A stretch of 64,000 nt of DNA from positions 364,587 to 428,586 of the forward strand of contig NZ_JOHY01000002.1 of assembly GCF_000721495.1 (NCBI RefSeq). Reading direction: 5' to 3'. Under the pieces are notes generated by a model. The model was not told the DNA's origin, made no database searches, and saw only the letters and a list, made by a program, of their open reading frames with translations. Of this stretch, positions 26,536 to 34,669 are shown in pieces. Position numbers and translations under genes: made by a program. The stretch's first letter is position 1, and each line of letters opens with the position of its first letter. This DNA is from Streptomyces sp. NRRL F-5123. Its GTDB lineage: Bacteria; Actinomycetota; Actinomycetes; Streptomycetales; Streptomycetaceae.

Positions 26536-27513
26536 ATGACGCAGACAATGGCAGTGGCCAAGGCCCTGAACGAGTCCCTGCGCAAGGCGCTGGACAACGA
26601 CCCCAAGGTCCTCGTCATGGGCGAGGACGTCGGCCGCCTCGGCGGCGTCTTCCGCATCACCGACGGCCTGTACAAGGACTTCGGCGAGGGCCGGATCATC
26701 GACACCCCGCTCGCCGAGTCGGGCATCGTCGGCACCGCGATCGGCCTGGCGCTGCGCGGCTACCGGCCGGTCGTGGAGATCCAGTTCGACGGCTTCGTCT
26801 TCCCCGCCTACGACCAGATCGTCACCCAGCTGGCCAAGATGCACGCCCGCGCGCTCGGCAAGATCAAGCTGCCGGTCGTCATCCGCATCCCGTACGGCGG
26901 CGGCATCGGCGCGGTCGAGCACCACAGCGAGTCGCCCGAGACGCTCTTCGCGCACGTGGCGGGCCTGAAGGTGGTCTCGCCGTCGAACCCCTCGGACGCG
27001 TACTGGATGCTCCAGCAGGCCATCGAGTGCGACGACCCGGTGATCTTCTTCGAGCCCAAGCGGCGCTACTGGGACAAGGGCGAGGTGAACACCGAGGCGG
27101 TCCCGATCGGGCTGCACTCGGCGGTCGTCGCGCAGCAGGGCACGGACGTCACGCTCGTCGCCTACGGGCCGATGGTGAAGGTGTGCCTGGAGGCGGCGGC
27201 AGCGGCGGCGAACGAGGGCCGTAGCCTGGAGGTCGTGGACCTCCGCTCGCTCTCCCCGATCGACTTCGACACCGTGCAGGCGTCGGTGGAGAAGACCCGG
27301 CGGCTGGTCGTGGTGCACGAGGCACCCGTCTTCTACGGCTCGGGCGCGGAGATCGCGGCACGTATCACCGAGCGCTGCTTCTACCACCTGGAGGCGCCGG
27401 TGCTCCGGGTCGGCGGCTTCCACGCGCCTTACCCGCCGGCCCGCCTGGAGGACGAGTACCTCCCCGGTCTGGACCGGGTGCTGGACGCCGTCGACCGGTC
27501 GCTGGCGTACTGA
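26536..27513 (+). CDS. bkdB: Branched-chain 2-oxoacid dehydrogenase E1 component, beta subunit (cluster 2)
   Basis: A 325-residue beta subunit with VMGEDVGRLGGVFRITDGLY, DTPLAESGIVGTAIGLALRG, VEIQFDGFVFPAYDQIVTQL and IPYGGGIGAVEHHSESPETL. The C-terminal part has VVHEAPVFYGSGAEIAARI and FHAPYPPARLEDEYLPG. It is alignable over its full length with the gene at 10160-11191 and about 18 residues shorter at the N-terminus. ATG 26536 immediately follows the alpha-subunit stop. Confidence 0.93.
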   Translation: MTQTMAVAKALNESLRKALDNDPKVLVMGEDVGRLGGVFRITDGLYKDFGEGRIIDTPLAESGIVGTAIGLALRGYRPVVEIQFDGFVFPAYDQIVTQLAKMHARALGKIKLPVVIRIPYGGGIGAVEHHSESPETLFAHVAGLKVVSPSNPSDAYWMLQQAIECDDPVIFFEPKRRYWDKGEVNTEAVPIGLHSAVVAQQGTDVTLVAYGPMVKVCLEAAAAAANEGRSLEVVDLRSLSPIDFDTVQASVEKTRRLVVVHEAPVFYGSGAEIAARITERCFYHLEAPVLRVGGFHAPYPPARLEDEYLPGLDRVLDAVDRSLAY

Positions 27514-27524
27514 GGGAGAGGGTT

Positions 27525-28955
27525 GTGACTACCGTGACCGCACAGGCGCAGCGCTTCCGTGAGTTCCGGATGCCGGACGTCGGCGAGGGCCTGACCGAGG
27601 CCGAGATCCTCAAGTGGTACGTGGCGGTGGGCGACACCGTGCACGACGGCATGGTGATCTGCGAGGTGGAGACGGCGAAGGCGGCCGTCGAACTGCCCAT
27701 CCCCTACGACGGGGTGGTACGCGAGATCCGCTTCGACGAGGGCACGACGGTCGACGTCGGCACGCCGATCATCGTGGTGGACGCCGGGGGGGACGAGGCC
27801 GGGCCCGAGACCGTACCGGCGCAGCCCGCGCCGGAGCCGGCCGCCGCCGAGCCCGCGCCCGCCGCGGAGCCTGCGGCCAAGCGCGAGGCGGTACTGGTGG
27901 GGTACGGCGTCGCGCCGTCCTCCACGACCCGCCGCCCGCGCAAGCAGCCCCCGGCCGCGCCCGTGTCCGCCCCGCTCAACGGGCACGAGGCGGCCTCCCC
28001 GGCTCCCCCCGCCTCCCCCGCCGCTCCGGCGGCCCCCGAGAGCCAGGCGGTCCCCGCCGCCCCGGCCGCCCCGGCCGAACGCCCGCTGGCCAAGCCCCCG
28101 GTGCGCAAGCTCGCCAAGGAGCTGGGCATCGACCTGGCCACCGTCGTCCCCACCGGCCCGAACGGCGTCGTCACGCGCGAGGACATCCGCGCCGCGGCCG
28201 CGCCGCCCGCGCCGCTCCCCGCCGCACCGCTGACGGCACCGGCGGCGGCGGGCGCGCGCGAGACCCGTACGCCGATCAAGGGCGTGCGCAGGGCCACCGC
28301 GCAGGCCATGGTGGCGAGCGCGTTCACGGCCCCGCACGTCACCGAGTTCGTGACCTTCGACATCACCCGGACCATGAAGCTGGTCCAGGAGCTGAAGGAG
28401 GACCGGGCCTTCGTGGGCCTCAAGGTCAGCCCGCTGCTGCTGGTGGCGCGGGCGCTGCTGGTCGCGATCCGGCGCAATCCCGCGGTCAACGCGACCTGGG
28501 ACGAGGACGCGCAGGAGATCGTCCAGAAGTCCTACGTCAACCTCGGCATCGCCGCGGCCACCCCGCGCGGCCTGATCGTCCCCAACATCAAGGACGCGCA
28601 GGACAGGACGCTGCCGGAGCTGGCCGCCGCGCTCGGCGAGCTGGTGGCGACGGCCCGCGAGGGGAAGACCGCGCCCGCCGACATGCAGGGCGGAACGGTC
28701 ACGATCACCAACGTCGGCGTCTTCGGCGTCGACACCGGCACGCCGATCCTCAACCCCGGCGAGTCCGCGATCCTCGCCTTCGGCGCGGTGAAGCTCCAGC
28801 CGTGGGTGCACAAGGGCAAGGTCAAGCCGCGGCACGTCACCACGCTCGCGCTGTCCTTCGACCACCGGCTGGTCGACGGCGAGCTGGGCTCGAAGGTGCT
28901 CGCGGACGTGGCGGCGATCCTGGAGCAGCCCAAGCGGCTCATCACCTGGGCGTGA
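27525..28955 (+). CDS. bkdC: Dihydrolipoamide acyltransferase (E2) of branched-chain 2-oxoacid dehydrogenase (cluster 2)
   Basis: A 476-residue E2 with one lipoyl domain (MPDVGEGLTEAEILKWYVAV; Lys in VETAKAAVELPI) and a Pro/Ala-rich hinge. A peripheral subunit-binding domain (PVRKLAKELGIDLATVVPTG) and a catalytic domain ending in LSFDHRLVDGELG with intact His and Asp complete it. GTG 27525 follows GAGGGAGAGG. Its product with the upstream E1 genes would make isobutyryl-, isovaleryl- and 2-methylbutyryl-CoA, which prime branched fatty acids and some polyketides in Streptomyces. Confidence 0.93.
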   Translation: MTTVTAQAQRFREFRMPDVGEGLTEAEILKWYVAVGDTVHDGMVICEVETAKAAVELPIPYDGVVREIRFDEGTTVDVGTPIIVVDAGGDEAGPETVPAQPAPEPAAAEPAPAAEPAAKREAVLVGYGVAPSSTTRRPRKQPPAAPVSAPLNGHEAASPAPPASPAAPAAPESQAVPAAPAAPAERPLAKPPVRKLAKELGIDLATVVPTGPNGVVTREDIRAAAAPPAPLPAAPLTAPAAAGARETRTPIKGVRRATAQAMVASAFTAPHVTEFVTFDITRTMKLVQELKEDRAFVGLKVSPLLLVARALLVAIRRNPAVNATWDEDAQEIVQKSYVNLGIAAATPRGLIVPNIKDAQDRTLPELAAALGELVATAREGKTAPADMQGGTVTITNVGVFGVDTGTPILNPGESAILAFGAVKLQPWVHKGKVKPRHVTTLALSFDHRLVDGELGSKVLADVAAILEQPKRLITWA

Positions 28956-29021
28956 AATCCGGGCGTGAACCGGCCGGCGCGCTCCGGGCGTGAACCCCGG
29001 GGCGGCGTCCTGCGAAAGAGT

Positions 29022-29059
29022 GGGGCGGGTGCGGACGTACTGACGTCCGGACCCGCCCC
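29022..29059 (+). terminator. Terminator hairpin after the second bkd operon
   Basis: Arms at 29022-29038 and 29043-29059 form a 17-base stem with one mismatch and a four-base loop (ACTG), followed by TTCT. It ends the bkd transcript before the small membrane protein gene at 29109. Confidence 0.8.
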
Positions 29060-29108
29060 TTCTGCGTGTTTCCGCCGCTCCGCAGGCGAATTGTGCTGCT
29101 ATCGCCCC

Positions 29109-29303
29109 ATGGTCGTCCACGTCTCCGTCATCGTGCTGCTCTTCGTCATCGTCGGGCTGCTCATGCACAACAAGAGCCTCAAGGTCAGCCATGCGATCGT
29201 GGCCGGTCTGCTCGGCTTCTGCCTGGCGAGCTCCAGCATCGCGCCCACGATCCAGTCGACCGTCGCCTCCACCGCGGACCTGGTCAGCACCATCCGCCCC
29301 TGA
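29109..29303 (+). CDS. Small two-span membrane protein
   Basis: A 64-residue protein: VHVSVIVLLFVIVGLLM forms a first span, NKSLKVSHAIVAGLLGFCLA a basic turn and second span, and the C-terminal IQSTVASTADLVSTIRP is amphipathic. No named family is recognised; similar small proteins next to bkdC genes seem common in Streptomyces, but this is recollection. ATG 29109 directly begins the hydrophobic part. Upstream in-frame sequence belongs to the terminator and is not coding. Confidence 0.65.
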   Translation: MVVHVSVIVLLFVIVGLLMHNKSLKVSHAIVAGLLGFCLASSSIAPTIQSTVASTADLVSTIRP

Positions 29304-29380
29304 ACGAGGCTCTGGACGAGGCCCCGCACGAGCCCTTGAACGACGGCCACTTGGGATCATCGCGGTCATACGATGAACGG

Positions 29381-29926
29381 ATGATCGACACCCAGGGCAA
29401 CCACGCCCCCGACGCCGTGTCCCTGCGCCCGATCACCGAGGACGACCTCCCCGTGATCAACGGCCACCTCGCCGACCCCGCCACCTCCGGCCCCTTCCAG
29501 TGGTTCGGCTGGCCCGACCCGCACCGCTGGAAGCGCGACTGGGAGCAGAACGGCATCCTCGGCCCGGACGGCGGCCGTCTCCTCGTCGTGCGCGGCACCG
29601 AATCGCTCGGCTTCGTCTCCTGGCGGAAGATCCCCCGCGGCATCTCCTTCCACTGGAGCATGGGCGTCATGCTCTGGCCGCACGCCCGCGGCCGCGGCGC
29701 CGGCACGGAGGCCCAGCGCATCCTCGTCCGCTACCTCTTCGACAACACCCTCGCCGTCCGGGTCGAGGCGGACACCGACATCGAGAACATCGCCGAGCAG
29801 CGCGCCCTGGAGAAGGCCGGATTCACGCGCGAGGGCGTGATGCGCGCGTCCACCTTCCGCGAGGGCCGCTGGCACGACAACGTCCTCTACGCCATCCTCC
29901 GCGACGACCTCCCGCCCGCTCCGTGA
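29381..29926 (+). CDS. GNAT-family N-acetyltransferase
   Basis: A 181-residue GCN5-related acetyltransferase of the RimJ/L-like group. It opens with VSLRPITEDDLPVINGHLAD and contains the acetyl-CoA-binding region WPHARGRGAGTEAQRILVRY (about residue 108; Q/RxxGxG/A-type loop). It ends with IAEQRALEKAGFTREGVMRA, the typical strand-helix that closes the CoA site. The acceptor substrate is unknown. ATG 29381 is preferred over an ATG eight bases upstream in another frame. It is monocistronic in appearance. Confidence 0.88.
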   Translation: MIDTQGNHAPDAVSLRPITEDDLPVINGHLADPATSGPFQWFGWPDPHRWKRDWEQNGILGPDGGRLLVVRGTESLGFVSWRKIPRGISFHWSMGVMLWPHARGRGAGTEAQRILVRYLFDNTLAVRVEADTDIENIAEQRALEKAGFTREGVMRASTFREGRWHDNVLYAILRDDLPPAP

Positions 29927-29994
29927 CCGCCGGCTGAGTCCCCGGCGCGTCACGGCACCCCGATCTGGCCGGGCGGGGCGCGCGGTGGGACGAT

Positions 29995-30582
29995 GTGAGC
30001 GTGTTCCCGCCTGCGGGGCGGGACTTGTCCGGGGGGACGGGCGCGATGGGGGACGACGCAGAAGCAAGTGAGCCGGAGGGCGGCTACGAGGTGTGGTCGA
30101 GCTGGGGATGGGGGACGGTCGCGCGCACCGCGGTCGTCGCCGGGATCGTCACCGTGACCATGCTCAATCCGGTGGACTGGCAGGTGACACCAGGCTCCGT
30201 GACGTTGGGGTGCTACTTCATGGCGTGGGGGGCGTTCTTCGTCGGCCAGCAGCACGCGCTGCACCGGCGGGGCTGCCTGCTGCGGATCGACGCGGCCGGG
30301 CTGACCGTGGCCGGGGAGCCGACCGTGCCGTGGCGGGAGCTTCGCAAGGCCGAGGCGCGGCGCGGGGCGGTGGTGTTCTTCCCGTGGTCCTCGGCGACAG
30401 AGCTGCCGTTGCTGCCGGTCGGGCTGAAGGGCCTGGCCATGGTGGAGTGGCGCCGCCGCAGGCGGCTGATGAAGCGGTTCGGTTCGCCGCTGGTGGTGCC
30501 CACGCGCCTGTACGGGGTGCGGCGCGCCGAGGTCGTCGCGGCGGTGCGTCATTACAGCGGGGCCGTGCCCGTCTTCGAGTGA
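29995..30582 (+). CDS. Membrane protein of unknown function (PH-like C-terminal part)
   Basis: A protein of up to 195 residues with two predicted spans near the N-terminus (VARTAVVAGIVTVTMLNPVD and GCYFMAWGAFFVGQQHAL). The cytoplasmic C-terminal half (LLRIDAAGLTVAGEPTVPWR) resembles bacterial PH-like domains that follow paired membrane helices. No gene name is supported. The start is uncertain: GTG 29995, or ATG 30046, which has the better ribosome site (GGGGGGACGG). Confidence 0.7.
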   Translation: MSVFPPAGRDLSGGTGAMGDDAEASEPEGGYEVWSSWGWGTVARTAVVAGIVTVTMLNPVDWQVTPGSVTLGCYFMAWGAFFVGQQHALHRRGCLLRIDAAGLTVAGEPTVPWRELRKAEARRGAVVFFPWSSATELPLLPVGLKGLAMVEWRRRRRLMKRFGSPLVVPTRLYGVRRAEVVAAVRHYSGAVPVFE

Positions 30583-30643
30583 CCGCCTCCGCCGGGGGCG
30601 TACCGTCCGCATGGCGGACCGGCGCGCCCTCCTGACCGCTGTT

Positions 30644-30671
30644 GTATCTATGATGTGCGCATCATGGATAC
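30644..30671. promoter_or_regulatory. Strong inverted-repeat operator over the GntR start codon
   Basis: Arms GTATCTATGATG (30644-30655) and CATCATGGATAC (30660-30671) pair over 12 bases with a single mismatch around a TGCG spacer. The right arm includes the ATG start of the GntR gene, and TATGAT at 30649-30654 could be a -10 box. This is the expected arrangement for autorepression of a nearly leaderless transcript. Confidence 0.75.
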
Positions 30672-31338
30672 CGTCACCGCGCCCCCCGGCAGTACCGCCG
30701 TCAAGTCGCCGCCCGCCGCCGAGCGGGTCTACCTGCACGTCAAGGCCGGGGTGCTGGACCGCAGCTACGAGGGCGGGACGCTGCTCACGGAAGGGGATCT
30801 CGCCGAGGCCGTCGGGGTGTCGCGCACGCCCGTGCGCGAGGCGCTGCTGCGGCTGGAGGCGGAGGGGCTGCTCAAGCTCTACCCGAAGAAGGGCGCGCTC
30901 GTGCTGCCGGTCTCCGCGCAGGAGATCGCCGACGTCGTCGAGACCCGGCTGCTGGTGGAGCAGCACGCGGTGGCCAAGCTCGCGGGCGCGCTGCCCGAAC
31001 CGCTCGCGGCGCGGCTGGAGGAGCTGCTGGCCGAGCAGCGGCTGCACGCCGCCGCCGGGGACCTCGCGGCCTTCGCGGTCGCCGACCGCTGCTTCCACGC
31101 CGAGATCGTCCGCGCGGCCGGCAACCGCATCCTCGCCCAGCTCTACGACCAGCTCCGGGACCGGCAGCTGCGGATGGGGGTGGCCACGATGCACGCCGAG
31201 CCGAGCCGGGTCGCCAAGAACATCGAGGAGCACGCCGAGATCCTGGACGCGCTGCGCGGCGCGGGCGTCGGCGAGGCGAAGGCCGCGGTCTCCCGGCACC
31301 TGGTCCGCGTCAACACGCTGGCGCGGGGGGAGTCGTGA
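30664..31338 (+). CDS. GntR-family regulator with FCD ligand domain
   Basis: A 224-residue FadR-subfamily regulator. The N-terminal winged HTH (LTEGDLAEAVGVSRTPVREA, about residues 40-60) is followed by LRLEAEGLLKLYPKKGALVL. An all-helical FCD domain carries the metal/ligand residues in DRCFHAEIVRAAGNR and EEHAEILDALRGAG. No ribosome-binding site precedes either candidate start (ATG 30664 or GTG 30655), which fits leaderless translation. Its stop overlaps the GTG of an MFS transporter, so it probably controls uptake or efflux of its own ligand through the operator at its start. Confidence 0.88.
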   Translation: MDTVTAPPGSTAVKSPPAAERVYLHVKAGVLDRSYEGGTLLTEGDLAEAVGVSRTPVREALLRLEAEGLLKLYPKKGALVLPVSAQEIADVVETRLLVEQHAVAKLAGALPEPLAARLEELLAEQRLHAAAGDLAAFAVADRCFHAEIVRAAGNRILAQLYDQLRDRQLRMGVATMHAEPSRVAKNIEEHAEILDALRGAGVGEAKAAVSRHLVRVNTLARGES

Positions 31339-32675
31339 CGGCCGGCGGTGAACCCTCCAGGGGTGGCATACGCGCGCTGCCCGGTGATCCGCCGGGCGGC
31401 CGGCGGGCGGTGCTGGTGTGGAGCGTCGGCACCCTGGTCTACCTCGTCGCGGTGGTGCACCGCACGAGCCTCGGCGTCGCGGGCATCGACGCCGCCGACC
31501 GCTTCCACATCGGCGCCTCCGCCCTCTCCTCCTTCTCGATCCTCCAGGTGCTCGTCTACGCGGGGATGCAGATACCCGTCGGCCTGATGGTGGACCGGCT
31601 CGGGACGAAGAAGGTGCTCACCCTCGGCGCGCTGCTCTACACCGCGGGCCAGCTCGCCTTCGGCCTGTCGCACTCCTACGGCACGGCGCTCGCCGCCCGC
31701 GCGGTGCTGGGCTGCGGCGACGCGATGACCTTCGTGAGCGTGCTGCGGCTCGGCTCGCGCTGGTTCCCGGCCCGCCGCGGTCCGATCATCGCGCAGACCG
31801 CGGCACTCTTCGGGGTGGCGGGCAACCTCGTCTCGACCGTCCTGCTGGCCCGGCTGCTGCACTCCGCGGGCTGGACCCCGACCTTCCTCGGCTCGGCGGT
31901 CGCGGGCGCGTTCGTGCTGCTGCTCATGGCGGTCTTCCTCAAGGACCACCCCGAGGGATACGAGCCCGCGCCCGCCGAGCACGCCGGAGCCGCGTACGTG
32001 AAGCGGCAGATCGCGGCGGCCTGGGCCGAGCCCGGCACCCGGCTCGGCATGTGGACGCACTTCACGACGCAGTTCCCCGGCATGGTCTTCCTGCTGCTGT
32101 GGGGCATGCCCTTCCTCGTCGAGGCGCAGGACCTCTCGCGCGGCGCCGCGGGCGGGCTGCTCACCCTGGTGGTGCTGGCCAACATGGGGTTCGGCGTGGT
32201 CTTCGGCCAGCTGATCTCCCGTCAGCACCGGGCGCGGCTGCCGCTGACGCTCGGCGTGATCGCGGTGACCGCGGTGACCTGGGCCGGGGTGCTGGCCTGG
32301 CCCGGCGGGCACGACCCGATGTGGCTGCTGGTGGTGCTGTGCGTGGTGCTCGGCGCGAGCGGCCCCGCGTCGATGATCGGCTTCGACTTCGCCCGCCCGG
32401 CCAACCCGCCGGAACGCTTCGGCACCGCCTCCGGCATCGTCAACATCGGCGGCTTCGTCGCCTCCATGCTCACCCTGCTCGCGATCGGGGTGCTCCTGGA
32501 CTCCACCGGCGACAACTACCGCGTCGCCTGGTGCAGCATCTTCGTCATGGAGGCGGTCGGCCTCACGCAGATCCTCCGGCTGCGCCGGGCCAGCGAGCGG
32601 CTGGAGCGCGAGCGGATCGCGGTGAGCCGCGTCGAGAGCGTCCACCGCACGCCCGCGGCCGTCGGCGGCGAGTAG
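31335..32675 (+). CDS. MFS transporter coupled to the GntR regulator
   Basis: A 446-residue major facilitator with about twelve hydrophobic spans. The first-half signature loop is GLMVDRLGTKKVLTLGALLY, and RWFPARRGPIIAQTAALFG resembles nitrate/sugar-phosphate-type MFS loops. The second half includes FGQLISRQHRARLPLTLGV and ASGIVNIGGFVASML. The charged C-terminal tail is cytoplasmic. The substrate is not readable. Its GTG start overlaps the GntR stop. A very strong terminator follows at 32684-32736. Confidence 0.87.
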   Translation: MTAGGEPSRGGIRALPGDPPGGRRAVLVWSVGTLVYLVAVVHRTSLGVAGIDAADRFHIGASALSSFSILQVLVYAGMQIPVGLMVDRLGTKKVLTLGALLYTAGQLAFGLSHSYGTALAARAVLGCGDAMTFVSVLRLGSRWFPARRGPIIAQTAALFGVAGNLVSTVLLARLLHSAGWTPTFLGSAVAGAFVLLLMAVFLKDHPEGYEPAPAEHAGAAYVKRQIAAAWAEPGTRLGMWTHFTTQFPGMVFLLLWGMPFLVEAQDLSRGAAGGLLTLVVLANMGFGVVFGQLISRQHRARLPLTLGVIAVTAVTWAGVLAWPGGHDPMWLLVVLCVVLGASGPASMIGFDFARPANPPERFGTASGIVNIGGFVASMLTLLAIGVLLDSTGDNYRVAWCSIFVMEAVGLTQILRLRRASERLERERIAVSRVESVHRTPAAVGGE

Positions 32676-32683
32676 CCCCCGTA

Positions 32684-32736
32684 CGTACGCCGAACGGGTG
32701 CGGGTCCACGAAGGACCCGCACCCGTTCGGCGTACG
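32684..32736. terminator. 24-bp perfect hairpin between convergent genes
   Basis: Arms 32684-32707 and 32713-32736 are perfectly complementary over 24 bases around an ACGAA loop. It lies between the MFS gene and the convergent maleylpyruvate isomerase-like gene, so it should terminate both. Confidence 0.92.
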
Positions 32737-32770
32737 CAGCGCGGTACGTGACCGCTCGCGCGGCCACGGC

Positions 32771-33595
32771 TCAGCGCGTCACGGCGATGTGGCGCAGGAT
32801 CGCGTCGGCGAGGTCGGCGTCGCCCTCGATCTTGACCTGGCCGGTCACCGCGGCCGGGCGGACCCGGCCGGTCAGCAGCCGCAGGAAGGTCTCCCAGTCC
32901 AGGACGAAGGTCACCGCGGGGCCCAGCGACACCGCGGAGTCGATCGAACCGCGGCCCTCGGCGTTCACCCGTACGGTGCGCATGAACTCCAGCGGGCCGT
33001 GCACGTCGAAGACCACCGCGGAGCCCGGCTCGGCGCCCGCGTCGTGCGCGACCAGCTTCGGCAGCGACCGCAGCACGTAGTCGCGCGCCAGCACCGCGCC
33101 CGCCGACGCCAGGTTGCCCGGCTTGTCGAGCGCCCGCCGCAGGTCCTGCTCGTGCACCCAGACGTCGAAGACGCGGCCCCACAGCTGCTCCTCCAGCGTC
33201 GTCTCGCCGCCGCTGATCGCCCGCACCTGCGCGTCCGGCTGCCGCGACTCGTTGCGCAGCTGCCGCGACCTGCGGATGATCGTGTACTCCAGCTCCGACG
33301 TCATCTCCGGGGCGGTGTGGTGCCGCCGGATGTCCACCGGCACCTCGGTGTAGCGGGCCGCCTCGGAGGTGATGTGCCGCAGGTCGCTGGGAAGGGTGTG
33401 GATCGGGCGCGGATCGCCGAGCAGTTCGCACTCGAAGCCGATGAGGTGGGACACGACGTCGCGCACCGACCAGTACGGGCACTCCGTGGGGCGGTTCCAT
33501 TCCCCCTCGGCAAGGGGCGACACCAGCTCGTTGACGGATTCGATGGAGTGGGTCCAGGCGTCTATGTACGGCTGGAGCTTGCTGTGGACGGTCAC
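32771..33595 (-). CDS. Maleylpyruvate isomerase-family mycothiol-dependent enzyme
   Basis: A 274-residue protein with an N-terminal DinB-like helical domain. It contains WSVRDVVSHLIGFE with a metal-binding His (about residue 50) and FDVWVHEQDLRRAL with the HxxD/E metal pair (about 143). A C-terminal SCP2-like domain (GPAVTFVLDWETFLRLLTGR, VKIEGDADLADAILRHI) follows. This is the layout of mycothiol-dependent MDMPI proteins, a family mostly of unknown substrates involved in thiol chemistry in actinobacteria. A true maleylpyruvate isomerase would need gentisate pathway neighbours, and none are present. Confidence 0.87.
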   Translation of the reverse strand: MTVHSKLQPYIDAWTHSIESVNELVSPLAEGEWNRPTECPYWSVRDVVSHLIGFECELLGDPRPIHTLPSDLRHITSEAARYTEVPVDIRRHHTAPEMTSELEYTIIRRSRQLRNESRQPDAQVRAISGGETTLEEQLWGRVFDVWVHEQDLRRALDKPGNLASAGAVLARDYVLRSLPKLVAHDAGAEPGSAVVFDVHGPLEFMRTVRVNAEGRGSIDSAVSLGPAVTFVLDWETFLRLLTGRVRPAAVTGQVKIEGDADLADAILRHIAVTR

Positions 33596-33714
33596 GGGAC
33601 CCCTCGACGGATCGGTGCGCGGTCGTGGCGGTTGGCGCCTAAGTTACGCTGCGCGCGGGCGCCCACGCAGTGCTTTCGAGTGACGATGGTAGGCCCGGCT
33701 TGACGACCCAACGT

Positions 33715-34530
33715 ATGGGCGGTGTCCAGGTGCGCGCAACGCTAGTCCAGATCGATGTCGACCCGTCGCAGACGCCCGCGCGGCGACGGGAGCGAGCGGC
33801 CGCGCTCGTCCGCGCCCAGGCGGGTGCGGATCTTGTCGTCCTGCCCGAATTGTGGCCCGTCGGAGCGTTCGCCTCCGACGACTTCGCGGCGGAGGCGGAG
33901 CCGGTCGACGGCGGGCCCACCGCCGAGGCGATGAGCGCTGCCGCGCGGGACGCCGGGGTGTGGCTGCACGCCGGGTCGATCGTCGAGCGCGACCCCGAGG
34001 GGCCGCTCTACAACACGGCGCTGCTCTTCTCGCCGGACGGCGAGCTGGTCTCCGCCTACCGCAAGATCCACCGCTTCGGCTTCGACAGCGGCGAGGCCGC
34101 GGTGCTCGACGCGGGGCGGACCGTGGTGACGGAGCGTCTGCCGTTCGGCGTCGTCGGGCTGGCGACCTGCTACGACCTGCGTTTCCCCGAGCAGTTCCGG
34201 CTGCTCGTGGACGGCGGGGCCGAGCTGCTGGTCCTGTGCGCGGGGTGGCCGGCGCGGCGTCTGGACCACTGGCGCGTCCTCGTCACCGCGCGGGCGGTGG
34301 AGTCGCAGGCGTACGTCCTCGCGTGCGGCACCGCCGGGACCCACGCCGGTGTGGAGCAGGCCGGGCACAGCATGGTCGTCGACCCCTGGGGCTCGATCCT
34401 CGCCGAGGCCGGCCCCGGCGAGCAGGTCCTCACCTGCGAGCTCGACCCTTCGCGGGTGGCGGCCACGCGGCGGGACTTCCCGGTCCTGCGCGACCGCGTG
34501 CTCCCCGTTCCGCCGCCCGGCACGCTCTGA
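33715..34530 (+). CDS. Carbon-nitrogen hydrolase (nitrilase superfamily, omega-amidase-like)
   Basis: A protein of about 271 residues with the nitrilase catalytic triad: Glu in VVLPELWPVG, Lys in YRKIHRFGFDSG and Cys in GLATCYDLRFPEQFR. These and the closing strand (GHSMVVDPWGSILAEAG) resemble Nit2/omega-amidase and related C-N hydrolases that release ammonia from small amides. ATG 33715 is a working start; GTG 33730, five codons later, also fits. It is followed by the thioredoxin-NHL gene after 139 bases. Confidence 0.88.
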   Translation: MGGVQVRATLVQIDVDPSQTPARRRERAAALVRAQAGADLVVLPELWPVGAFASDDFAAEAEPVDGGPTAEAMSAAARDAGVWLHAGSIVERDPEGPLYNTALLFSPDGELVSAYRKIHRFGFDSGEAAVLDAGRTVVTERLPFGVVGLATCYDLRFPEQFRLLVDGGAELLVLCAGWPARRLDHWRVLVTARAVESQAYVLACGTAGTHAGVEQAGHSMVVDPWGSILAEAGPGEQVLTCELDPSRVAATRRDFPVLRDRVLPVPPPGTL

Positions 34531-34669
34531 CCCGGCCCTTGCGGCGGGCGTCGCGGTCTTCCCGCCGTCGTGGCCGGTCTCCGGCTCCGCGCCGATGACG
34601 AGCAGTTTCTCCCGCGCCACGTATTTCGGGCGGGAATGCCTCCCCCGGGAAATGTTGTTGGATGGGGAC

